The notes under the pieces: model-generated | What the model was told of the DNA's origin: nothing | What the model saw: the letters and a program-made list of their open reading frames with translations, nothing else | Database searches by the model: none | NCBI GenBank assembly: GCA_003117195.1 | Contig: BDSI01000103.1 | Location: 127,501-191,500, forward strand | Source: Eudorina sp. 2006-703-Eu-15 | Taxonomy: Eukaryota; Chlorophyta; Chlorophyceae; Chlamydomonadales; Volvocaceae | Direction of reading: 5' to 3' | DNA: 64,000 nt | Shown here: one piece after another, positions 10,554-22,838 of the stretch | Position numbering within the stretch: the stretch's first letter is position 1 | Layout: every line of letters starts with the position of its first letter | Made by a program: the position numbers and the translations under genes

Positions 10554-13500
10554 ATGCCAAAGCGTGCTGATGAGCCCGATGATGGGGGTGCACGAAAGAA
10601 AAAGAGGCTGGAACAACCTGCAGTTTATGACCGTGCCCTTCCGATAGAGGACTTAATCACGCTCTTTTCAGTACCGCGCAAACGAAATACTGATAAAGCG
10701 AAATCGTATCCTGCGGAGGTGCGATGCTGCGGGCGCGCTTCCAGGGATGCCTTGCTGCCGTTGCGATGGCCCAACTCCGCCCTGTTGTGCATCGTGTTTG
10801 GTTATGACCCGTATGCTTATTGCTCCATCGATTTCCTTGATCCCTGGTTGCAGAACATTTGCCCAAATTTGGCGACGGTTGCAGCATCCCTGCCTCCCCT
10901 CTGGCTGGCTTGCGGAGAACCGCCTAAGCGGGCACGGGTCGTTGGAGGTATGAAAAATACGAGGGCAAGCTCGTGCGCCTGGAGAAAAGCATTCAAATCC
11001 GTGCTGTGTGCGCTGCGCTTCAGGTCACGACGCGGACACGCACAACATCCTCGTTTGTTGCACCTGCGACTGGTGTTTGAGTCAGAACGGTGGGGGCGAA
11101 GCAGCCGGCTTTTCACGTGGCGGAAGGCAGCAAGGCGCAGCAGCGGAGCGCGGGGCCTTGCAGGGCCGGCTGTTCAACCTGCCGCAGTGGCACGAGCACT
11201 GCACTGAAAAGCGGATCACCGGACTCGATGCTGACAAAGCAGAAGACTTCCGTGACCTGCTCTTCAAAGTCGTGCGCGTCGTCCAACACCCAGGGGCGGG
11301 GCCGTCGAATGCGTTGCCAGAGCACGCATCATGGGGCAAGGTGCGACAGCGTGGTCCTGTGCGGCCGTACGGACACGCCACGCCTTGTCCAAGGCTCAAA
11401 TGTGTTGCTATCCTTGCAGCCATGCCTTGGTCTGGGTTGCACTTTAACCAGGCTACCGCACGGCAGCGTTGCAAACCCCTCCAGGGGTCTGTTACATTCA
11501 ATTTCCGTGAGTTTTTCCCAAAGCACTTGATCAAGCTCACTCGCACGCATGCGCTCCCCGCCCTTCCACCGCCCTCCTCCTGCCGCGCAATCCGACTTCC
11601 GCAACCCTCCGGTAGACGCTCTGGCAGCACCTGCAGAGATTGAAGAAAGCTGAGAGCCAGGCAGTCGAGGCTGCCGCGCCCTGGGGTGTGGCAGCGCAGC
11701 CCGAGGCCGGCGTGGAGCGTGGCCATGCCCGGGAGGGGCCAGCCAGCCGCCTCGCAGCCTTGGGAGCCCCCAGCTCAGCGCCGTGGCTGGAGGGCCTGCG
11801 GCTGCACGTGTTCTATCACGAGGAGCTGCCGGCAGGGCGCTGGTACTCGGGCACTGTGATCAAGGCGCGTAAGAGTAACCCCACGCTCCAGGTACGGGCC
11901 GGTTCGGAACGGAGACTGGGGGGCAGGGCCGGGAGCAGCATGACTGGAGGGCAGGTCGGGAGAAGCATATATTGGGGGGGTTGGATCGGGAGTAGCATAT
12001 ACTGGAGGGGCTGGGTCGGGAGAAGCACTGGAAGGGGGCGCGTCGGCGCCACGTTGCGATGCGAGGGTACCGGTAGACAGATTGGCTCATGTATCTGGGC
12101 GACATGGGACGACGGGCCAAGGGTTCGACTGCCATTCAGCAGGGGCCGGGCTCGGGAGCGCCATCTGGGTCAGGCATGGCAGCACCTGACCTTCGCTCCA
12201 TCTCACCCCAACAACATTCCCTTTCCACTCCGTCTGGATCCCCACAAGACCTGACCTGCTGTGCCCCGCGCAGGTGCGCTGGGATGCCTGGGAGCACGCG
12301 GGCACCAACACTCGTCAGGAAGTCACCTACGGGGAGGTGCTGCTCGGGATCACCCTGTTGCACTTCGGGCCCAACCCACCCAGCCGGAACGGAGAAGGGC
12401 CTGGGGACATCGGGGCCATCTGCTCGGTGCCGTCGCGGGCCCTGGCGGCTGCGGGGCTGCGGCCTGCTCCAGGTGCTGCCGCAGCCGCCGCCGCGGCGTC
12501 ACCGGCGGCGCGGCAGCCCCTCGGGGCCGCATCCGCCGGTGCAGCGCAGCTGGGGGGAGCCGGGCCCTTGCCGCGGAGCAGGGCGGGGTCAGGTGCGGGG
12601 GGGAGTGCGGCGCAGGTGGCAGTGAAGCGGGAGGTCGAGGAGGAGCCCGCGGAGCGGCCGGTGGGGCCTTGGCACCTGCGGGAGCAGCAGGCGAGGGTGG
12701 AGAGTGCGGCGGCAGCTGAGGACGCCGGCGGCGCGGGCAGCGAGTCGCCTGCTGGCGAGCAGATCGCTCCCAACCCGGACCCACCACTGGCGGAGCCCCC
12801 TGCCGAGGCGCAGGGGCCCAGCCCTCAACAGCCCGTGAGGAAGAAGAAGCGCCGGAAGAAGGTGCAGTCTCCAACCGCGGCGAACGAGGCACTGACGGGG
12901 GTCGCGCCTCAGGGCTCAACACCACCTGTGCAGGGGTCCGTGGAGCAACCGGCGGGGCACTTGCGGGAGGAGCAGGTGGGGGAGGGTGTTGCGGCTGCGG
13001 CTGAGGACGCCGGAGGGGAGCCGCCGGCTGCCAACCAGATCGCGCCAAACCCGAACCCGCCACTCGTAGATGCCCCCACCAAGCAGCCTGGGGCCAGCCC
13101 CAGCCCTGTGCCGCCCTTGAGCAAAAAGCAGCGTCGGAAAAACCAGCATTCGCTGCCGTTGGCGAAGGGGGAGCAGCCCTCCAAATCTACGCCCCAAGGT
13201 CCTAAACCGCCGGTGCAGGGTCAGCCCCAGGGACAGCAATTGCCCCATGCGTTGGCGCCCCACCAGCCGCAGCCGCAGCCTGTGAAGCTGCATGGCCGCA
13301 TGAAGCTCTCCCCGCACTCCCAGGCGCCGCCGGTTGCAATGGCCGCGGGCGTGAAGCTGCCCTCGCCGCTGGGGCAGCCGCCGCTGCCGCGGCCCCTGGG
13401 CAAGGTGAAGCGGCGGCGGCGGTCGCAGCAGACGGCCCAGTCGCCCTTGGCGGGCGAGCAGGGCCCCCAGGAGGGCACGCCTCATCAATGCAAACACCAT

Positions 13501-16500
13501 CCCCAGCAACAACAACAATGCCCGCAGCCGCATCACCCACCCCCGCAACGGCCAGTGCATGACCAAATCGACCCAGGAACTGCCCGCCGGTTGGAGGCAC
13601 CGGCCCCAGCACCAGCATCACCAGCGCAACAGCGGCGCCCCGCGGCTTCTCCGCAGGCGCGAGCGACCCAGCAGCCAGCCGGCATCCCGCCGGGTCCCGG
13701 ACTGGACCGCCCGGGTCGCGGGGTGGCCTCAGCCGAGGGCGGTGGTGTCGAGGGCGCGACGGTGGAACGGGGGGAAGACGAAGCTGTCAACAGGCAAGCG
13801 AAGCGGCGGCGCGCGGAGCGGGTGTCGCCGCCGCCCCCGTCGTCGCCGGCACCCGGGCCGGCTCCAAGGAAAGCACGGGACGCGCATCCGCAGCCGCAGC
13901 CGCAGCGACGTCCTACTGACGGGGACAGGGACGCGCAGGGAGGAGACGGCGGAGGACAACAGTCGGGGCTGCCGAAGCTGGTGAAGGGGGCGGTCAGGAA
14001 GGGAAGCAGGGCAGAGGGCGGTGAGCAGGAGCAGCAGAAGGCGGGGCATGGGCACCCGCAGCCGTTGGTCGGCAGCGAGGACCAGTCGCTGACAACCATC
14101 GATCTGGCCATTCTGCTGGCGCATAAGCGGGGCTTGCAGCCGGGGGGGCCCTCGCCGGTGGCGGATGCGGAGATGGGGTCACAGCACGGGGACCGCAGCA
14201 CGGGGGCCGCATTGGCATCCAGCGGCGTTGGAGGGGTGGCTCGCAGCACGGCGGATCCGGAGCTTTATCGTGGTGGTGGTGGTAGTGGTGGTGACAGTAA
14301 TGGGGAACGCAGCAACGGCGACGCGGCTGAGGCGGACGGCAGCAACCCCGACGCTGCCAGAGGGGGCATCTCGGCCCAGGCCGGCGGAACGGCCGCTGGG
14401 CCGGCTCTCGGGTCGGAGGACGGCCGCGAAGCGGATCGGCTGGCGATGCCGCCGCCGGCGCCGCGGGCTGCAGGCCGCAGCGGCGGGGACCCCCGGGAGG
14501 GCGTGGCCTCCCGCCCGGGACCTCGGACGGCGGGTCCAGGCGGCAATGGACTACGACCTGGCGGATGTGCGGGCGGTGAAGGGCCGGGGGCCGGAGTCGC
14601 CGACCGGCAGCAGCAGCAGCAGCAGCAGGTGGCGCCTGACACGGAAGCCCCCGGCGCGCCGGGGCCGTCCGCCGCGCGCTTTGGCACCCTGCCCGATTTC
14701 GTGCTGCCGTTGGAGTCGGAGCCGCAGCACATGCGGCCGCCGCCAGTTGAGGCCGCAGGACAGCACCCGGGCCTCCAGCACCAGCAGCCACTTCAGCAGC
14801 AACTTCAACAGCAACTTCAGCAGCAGCTTCAGCAGCAGGGCCTCCCACCCGGACTGCAGCAGCTTGAGGGTGCAGGCGAGCGCGCAGGCGGGCTCCAAGG
14901 GGCGCCGCGTCTGGTCGGCTCGGAGGCGACGGCCAAGCCGACACCGCTTGTTGTCGGCCAGTCGCAGCAGCTGGAGCTGCTGCTGCTGTCACAACGGGAC
15001 GCGGTCTGCTCGGCTGTCTGCGGCGGCGGTGGCGGCGGCGGCCAGACGGCCGCTCCTGGAGGGAACCGCCTCGACCCTGGCCTTCCTGCGCCAGGCCCGA
15101 GCGCAGCGCACCCAGGCGCGGACCTGCGCCCCTGCCGCGAGCCCGACGGCCCCCGGGGAGTGCCCAACGCCGCCGATGGCTTGAGGGCAATCCGGCTTCC
15201 CGGCGGCGACAACACCCCCCGGCATGTCCCCCCAGATCGGGACGCGTGCGCTGGTGCGGAACCCGGACCGGAGGAGCCACCGACGGGAGGTTCTCCCTGG
15301 AGTGACCCGGAGGACACACCCGGCGGGGCGGCGGATGGGGCGCAGCAGATGCGCCTGCTGGCCGACCGCCCTGTGGAGCGCAGGTCGTCGGAGGCCTCCG
15401 AAACCACCTCCCCCAGCCGCAGCGCCGAGCTGACGCAGCGCCTGGCGCGGCGGCGGTCGCCGCCGTCGTCGCCCTCCCCGCCGTGCGGGGAGGAAGATGT
15501 GGCGCCGCGGCGCCGCCGCATGGCGCAGCTCCCCCTACCCCCGCCCGGCGAAGCGGGCGACTCGGGGCCGTCGCTCGGCGATGACTTGTTGCCGCCGGCC
15601 GCGGCCCGGGCGGACACCGGCGATAGAGAGGCCTCATGGCAGACCGCTTCGGCGCAGGAACCCAACGACACGAGCGGCGTCGACCCACGGGTCAGTGACG
15701 GGGGCACCGGTGGCGGCGCCGGAGCTCCAGGTCGTCGCGCCGTCGCGGGTTCTGGCCACTTGAGCAGCGGCGGTGGAGATCCGGGGGGTAGCCCGGCAGA
15801 TGGAGATGCGGCGGGTGGTGGCAGCGGGGAGGGGCGGGGAGAGGCCGGCGTGCGGCGCCTGCTGGCGGCCATGCGGCAATCGGAGAGCGGCAGTGGAACC
15901 ACGAGCTGCTCCGGCGGGCCGGGCGTCGCGGGGACGGAGGACGCGGGGGACGGCGGCGGCGGCCAACAGGGCACCAGCGGTCGGCGGGGGCTGCCGGTTC
16001 TGTGGCCGGCGGAGCCGCCGCACCCGCAGCTGTGCGCGCCGCTGCGGGACCGAGGCGGGCCAACCGCGCCGCCGCGCGCGGCGGCGGCGGCAGCGGCGGC
16101 GGCGGCGGCAGCCCCAGCGGCAGCCTCACAACCAGCATCTCAGCACGGCTGCGATCCCGCGGCGCCGGTGGCTGCGGCCACCCGTCTCCGTGATTCTGAC
16201 GAGGCGATCGGTGTGGGTGGGCCCGCTACGGCAGTGGCGGTGGTGGCGCTGCCCCCGACCGCCAAGTCACCGACGGCGCGCGGGGCCCAGCGGATGGCGA
16301 TGGGCTCGCCCGGCGCCGCCGTTGGCGCGGGGCGGCCTGCAGCCCTGCAGAGCCCGCTGCGCTCCCCCCAGCGCATCGGCGTAACGGCGGCCGCGCAGCC
16401 GGACGAGTACGAGCTGCCCTCGGAGGGAGCCTCCAGCAGCTACTGTACGGCGGAGGAGGGCGGGCCGGGCGATGCGGATGCGGACGGGGAGGCGGAGAGC

Positions 16501-19500
16501 GGCGAGCCCGGGGGCGCCGCCAGGTTACGCGCTGGGGAAGATCGCCTTGGGGGGGGGACCGCGGCGGCGCGTGCCGGAGCCCTGGCGGAGGGGCCCGAGG
16601 CGGCGGAGGCGGCGGACAGTCCGCCGCAGCTCAAGGGCTGCCCCCGAACGGGAGGGCCGGAGGTGCCGCAGTCGGAGCGACCTCCTCAAGTAGTGGCGGG
16701 CGCGGTGCTGCGCGACGGCGAAGAGCCACCGGGACGTCAACCGCAAACGCGCACGCCGCCGGTCCCCCTTTCGGACTGCGGAGGACAGCAACCGCCACAG
16801 CAACCGCCGCAGCAGCAACCACCACAGCAACCACCACAGCAACAGGCGCAGCAGGCAGTGGAACAGGACCCTCGTGAAGGTTCGTGGCCGCGAGAGGAGG
16901 GCGCTGCCGGTGCCGTCCCCGCACAACCGCGCGAGGAGCCAGGGCCCCGGTCGCCTGGGGGCCCGCGACCGCCCCGTGCCGCCCGCGCGCCCGCATGTTA
17001 CAACTTGTGGTACTCCTTCGCGGAGGAGGAAGACGGGGAGGAGGAGGAAGAGGGGGAGGGGGAGCAGGAGGGGGAGCAGGAGGAGGTGGCAGCAGTCGGC
17101 GATGGGGTCGGCACACGGCACGGGCAGCAGAGCCGTTCGCCGGTGCCCGGCGGGGTGCGGCCAGGAGGCCCGCGCTTGTCGGTAGCGGCCCCGCGGTCTG
17201 GGGGCAGCCTCGGCGTTGATGCTGTGGTGGCTGCGGGGGCGGCAACGTCCCACACCGAGGCACAGCCGTCGGGGCGTGCTTCCGTGCCACCGCCTTCGAT
17301 CCCACACACCTTTCTCCCGCAGCAGCAGCAGCAGCAGCACATGGAGCGCGGACCGCAGCAACCGGAGGTGCCGGCACGCGACCTGCTGCCGTCCCACGGA
17401 TCGGAGACGACCCATCGGTCACGCGGCGTTGGCGTTGGCGGCGGCGGCGGCTTGCGCGAGCCGCCGGCCGCGCCCGTGCTGCTGCTGCCGCCGCCGCTGC
17501 CACCTTCGGCGCTGCAACCCACCACGACAGCATTTGCAGCAGCAGCAGCAGCAGCAGCGGCAGCGCCTTACCCTGGCTACTCGCCTGCCGCCTACGCCAG
17601 CGCAGGCGGCGCTTCGTACAGCAGCAGTGGCGGCGGTGCTGCTGCTGCCGGGGGAGTCGATGGCGCCTGGCCGCAGCAGCTGCTCCGCAACGTGCATGAG
17701 GTCGCGGATCGGATCTCACACGCCCTGCCCGCACCCCCGCCGGTGGGCCCCCTGCCCGCGGCGCGCTCGCCGCAGTCCCTCCCGCTGGCGCGGCTGCAGG
17801 TGCAGGTTTGCCACTCGGCCAACCCGGAGAACAAGCTGATGCCGCAGCAGCAGTTCCAAGCCCTGGAGGCCGCGCTGCAGCAGCTGCAGCAGGTGGGCCA
17901 GCAGCAGCAGCAGCAGCAGCAGCTGGCCCATGTCAACGGCGGCGGCGCCGCCGCCGCCGCCCTGCCCGGCCTGGCCCTGACCGTCCGGGGCCCGCAGCCG
18001 CACCCGCGGACCCCCACCGCCTCCGACCGGCACATGTTGGTGTACCTCCCGGCACAGTTGCTTCATGGCTACTGCCTATACCTGCAAGCCGACGGCAGTA
18101 GCAGCAACAGCGGTTCCAGCGGGGGTGCCAGCGGCGGCGGCGGCGGCGGTGAGCTGCCCGGCGGCGGTGGTCGCAGCGGCAGCTTCAGCTCTGTCGTACC
18201 CTCGCGCCTGTCAAGCGGCACGGGGTTCGGCGCGTTCTCCAAAGCCAGCGGACCATCCAGGGCCCCCCAAGGACCCGCACAGATGTGTACGACGTACGGC
18301 ATGGTGTACCGGTGGCCGTACGGCCCTCATGCAGGACACGTCCTCCCCCTGGAGCGCCACGTGGAGGTCGAGGTGCAGGTGCAGCTGCACCGCTGCGTCA
18401 TCCCCGGCGCTGTACGGCTGCAGGAGGTGGGCCTCGCGATTGCCGTACGTGGCCTGGCGCCTGGTTTCGGCGCGGAGGACGACGCGGGGGGTGGTGGCGG
18501 CGGTGGCGCTGCTCCCGCGGGCCGCGGTCACCACGGCGCGCCGGGGTTGCCGGGCGCCGGTCGGGGATGGCAGGCGCTGGTGTCGCTTGCTACTTGGCTG
18601 GGCATGGGGCTGTGTCAGGTAGCCTCGTTGCCGTCGGCGCCCGGCCAGACTGAGGCGGGTGTGACCCTCCTGAGGCAGCTGCTGGATCAGGAGGCGGTCC
18701 TGGGGGCACTGGGGCTGGCGCCGGCGGCACAGGACCTGTCACCGGCGGCGCCCCCTCCCATGACAGCGGCGGCGCTCACTCCTCTGGCAGGGGCAGGGGC
18801 AGAGGAAGAAGGGCCTGGCCCGCAGCCGGCGCCCCTAGCGCTGGAGGCGGGAGGAGCTGCAGCCGACCGATCGGCTCCAGGGGCGGACCCTCCCGCGAGT
18901 GCGCTGGGCGATGATGAAGTGGACGGCGCACAGGCGCTGGGGGTGGAAGGAACGGCAGCGGCAGCGGCGGCGGCAGCGGCAGCGGCACCTTGTGCGCTGG
19001 CACCCGCCAGCCGGACGGGCGACGAGCCACCGGACGTGGTGCCTACGGTCCCGGGTGCATCCGCCGACCTGGGGGATCTTGGACAGGCTGTGCTGCGGGA
19101 GGTTGATGAGCTGCGGGGCGACGCAGCCGCGCCTCAGACGCCAGGGCAGGACTGCGAACCCACAGAGGCAGCGGCCCCGGCAGCGGAGGGGGAGGGGTGG
19201 GAGACGGTGCTCGCGGCGGCGGAGGCTGCGCCCCTGGCCAGGGATACGGTGCCTCTGGAGGAGGGTACTGCGCTTCTATCGGCAGAGACGGAGGCGACGC
19301 TGCAGGACGGTGGGGTTCCTCATCCGGATGCTGAAACGCGGACGGTCCGGGCCTCCCGGGAGGCTCCCCTGGAGCATCCGCACGGCGCGGGGCTGACTCC
19401 GGCGGCGGGTGCGGCGGCCGCTGCTGCTCCGTTCGATTCAGCCTTCGTCACACCGGCGGAGCCGGCGGTGGAGCCGGCGGCTACCGCGCCCGCGGCGGCG

Positions 19501-21988
19501 GAGACCGCGGTCTCGGAGACGGGTGTCGCGGCCGCTGCTGCCCCTGCACTGGCGGCCGCTGCGGCCCCGGCGGCGGCGCCGGCAGCAGCTGCTGACGCCC
19601 TGAGGGCGGAGAGCCCGATGGTGGAATGGTCCCCGCTGGGGGAAGTCGACGAGGTGCTGCAGCGGTTCCTTTCTTCCCACATGGGCAACAAGGATCGGAC
19701 GCCTGTGCCGGGCGGCGCCGAAGCTGCGGCCACCACCACCACCTCCACCACCACCGCCGCAGCCTCAGCCGCGGCTGCGGCTGCGCGCGGCCCCTCCTGC
19801 GGCCTCACGCCGACGCCGGAGGCGGGTGCCGGAGCGGGTGGGACGGGTTTTGCCGTACCGCCCGTCGCCGCGACGACGACGACGACTGCTTGGACGTATC
19901 ATCATTTGGTGTCTGCACGCACCTCTCCACAGGCGCCGGACAGCTTTCCGGGAGCGGGCGACGCGGGTATCCTCGGCTTTGGTGACGGGGACGGTGCCAC
20001 ACTGTGCGCCACTGGGACGACGAGTGGCGGCCTGGATGGCCCTGAGGCCGCGATAGGGCGTCCCGACGGGTGCGAGGCGGCGACTGAGAAGGAGGGGGAG
20101 GTGGAAGGGAAGGAGGAGGAGGAGGAGGAGGGCAAGGCGGAGGCCTCCTCGGCAGAGGCCCTTGCGGCGGCGGCGGCGCGGCGCGCTCGGGATCGGGCGC
20201 TGCTGGTCACCCCGCTGCTGCTGCGGACCCTGGAGGAGTTCGGCCTGCTGGCGGATCTGGTGCCGCTGCTGGAGAGGCTGACGGCGGAGGAGCTGCAACT
20301 GGTGGGTGGCGGCCGCCGCGCCATGTGGATTCTGGTCTCAGGGTCCTTTGCGGTCCGGATACCCGGGTCTGGCGGTCTGGGTCATTGGGGTGAATGGTTG
20401 TTTGTGCCTTGGATGTTGGACGTGGCCGGGGTGCATAGGGCATGGCGGTGTCAGGGCACCGCATGAGCGGCCCCGCAAACACGCACACCCGCCTAAAAGT
20501 TCATTTTGAATCGTAGATCATTTTGAATCCCAGGTTACCTTGAATCGTAGATATTTTCGAATCGTAGAACAGGCTGTGGTCCGGCCGGGCGCCTCATGTT
20601 CCTTAGTGCCGTCGCGACCCCGTTCCGCCCGTCGCTGTGACCCCTCAGGCCGCTGGCCCGCTAATGCTCCGACTGCTCGACCTGTCGCGGAGCATCGGGC
20701 CCGAGGGCGGTGCGGCGGCGGCGCCGGCGGGCCCCTCGGCGTCGTCTGCGGCGGCGGCGGCGACGGCGACGACCGCCGGCCCCACGGATTCGACCACGTC
20801 GCCGCCGATGCACCGCATCACCGCCCATGCCGCCCTGGCCGCGTCAAGGGCTTCCGCGCTGCTCGTGGTCGCTTTCATGCTCAGTTGGGCGCAGTCGGAG
20901 CCGGTCGGGGTCCCGTCGGCGACGCATCGCCCGGCGACAGACGGCCCGGGCGTCGCCGCCGGGGCTGCGCCGGCGGCCACGGTGACGGCGGCGGCGGCCG
21001 CGCCGCTCCCGGATTCGCCCGGGAGCACCCCGGGGCGCGCTGCGGGGAGCCACGGTGGTTTCGGAGGCCCCGCCCAGCAGCTGCTGCTGCTGACTGCGCA
21101 TATGCCGGAGGGTCTGGACGGGTCTCTGAGGTACCTGCTTCAGATCCTCTTGGCAGCCCGCCGGGTGTACCGAACGGTGAGGAGGGGGTTTGAGGAGGGA
21201 GGGGCGGAGGGAGGGGCGGAGGGAGGGGATTAGAGGAAATGGGTTAGGCAACGAGAGAGGGGAGGAGAGGCGCCTCAGCCTTACTATGTATCCCGCTGGC
21301 TGTGTTTTGTGGGCTGGGCGGGGGCAAATGGGGGCACAAGGGCATTTCCCGGACTTGGCTGTGTCCCTTGCATGTCACGCACGCCTGCTCTGCCTGCCTA
21401 CGACACACACACACACGTAGGCCCGACCGGTGGGAGTTGGCAGCGGGACTTGTAGGCGAGGGCCGCTCGCGACGGGAAGGGGTGTACGACAGGGAAGCTC
21501 ACGTGGTGATGTGCTGCCTTGTGCAAACCATAGCCCCATCATGGAGCGCCCGACTGCATACCCGGACCCAGCAAGGCCTGACGTGTGCGACGTCGCTCTG
21601 ACTCAGCTGGGCGGGCAGGCCTGCCGAATGGTGCAACTTTAGCTAGTACGATTAGGTTGGGACGCGGGACCAGGCTAGTTTTACCGCACCGGGCAGGGGC
21701 GCGCCTCCGAATTGCTGAGGAACGCGCCCTGGGTGCTGCAAGGACTTGAGGAGGTTGAACAGCGGACTGCGAGGCGCAGACCGCCCGGGATGGGCTTCCG
21801 CCCAATCCCTTGAGGGGGCACAGCTGGCACCGATCCTCAGGGATCGGGCGCGCGCCCTTGGTTGAGAGCGAGGGGACAGAGGCCCCTTACGCCCCTCTCC
21901 CCCGAATACGGCGGAGAGTGCTTCGGCGGTCTCCCGTATGGGGCGGGTTAGCGCCCCCGGCCAGTGTCGGCCCGGCAGATATGTAACG

Positions 21989-22048
<60 letters not shown>

Positions 22049-22417
22049 TGGACCGCGTGGCCGTGACTGCTTTCCCAGGAGGATCGGAGCCGTGCCACCT
22101 GCATAGTGCTCGCTCCGCTGCGTGGTCCCCTTTTGCCGTGTGTGCCTGGCCTTCTGCTGGTTGCGCTGGACGTGTAGGGGTTTTGTTTGAGTTGGCCCCG
22201 TGATCGGCTTTATAAGGGCAGGCTGGCTTGGTGCCTGACCTCGTGGCGCGTTTTAGATGGGGCTAGAGGCCCCGGGTGCACGGCACCCTTGTGGTCCCGT
22301 GCTGTGTCTCCTCGCCCCTCTCCCAGTTCTCTGGGAGAGTGCTTCGGCGGTCTCCCGTATGGGGCGCTGGCCGGGGGCGCTAACCCTGGCCAGCGTCGGC
22401 CCGGCAGATATGTAACG

Positions 22418-22466
<49 letters not shown>

Positions 22467-22739
22467 AACACGTGCAAACTATTGGGCGCCACTCGGCCCT
22501 TCGCATGTCACGCACTCCTGTTCTGCCTGCTTAAATAACACACATGAACACGGTGAACGCGCACACACGGCCACCGCAGGAGGAGTTCTGGCAGGCCCTC
22601 TGCCGAATGCAAGCGCTGCTGTTGGTGAACGTCAAGCCGGACGGGCCCCGGCAGTTCAGCCAGTCACCCGCCGCCGCCGCCCAGCTCGTGAAGGTGCGAC
22701 CGACCGACGGGGTCGACGCGCGTCCGCATGCACGAGAAC

Positions 22740-22838
<99 letters not shown>

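Noticed and set aside
9970..10593. 207-codon minus-strand frame considered as DUF3411 exon 1
   Set aside because: Its usable donors are out of phase with exon 2. The overlapping frame from ATG 10135 gives a transit-like peptide and a phase-0 GTACGT donor.
13994..15688. 564-codon minus-strand open frame opposite the giant gene
   Set aside because: GC-rich repetitive coding DNA leaves all frames open. The plus frame continues for 8 kb and joins neighbouring exons in phase; this one has no partners.
22741..22835. Dinucleotide run translated as a Thr/His or Val/Cys repeat protein
   Set aside because: It is an intronic microsatellite; the frames covering it begin and end within non-coding sequence.
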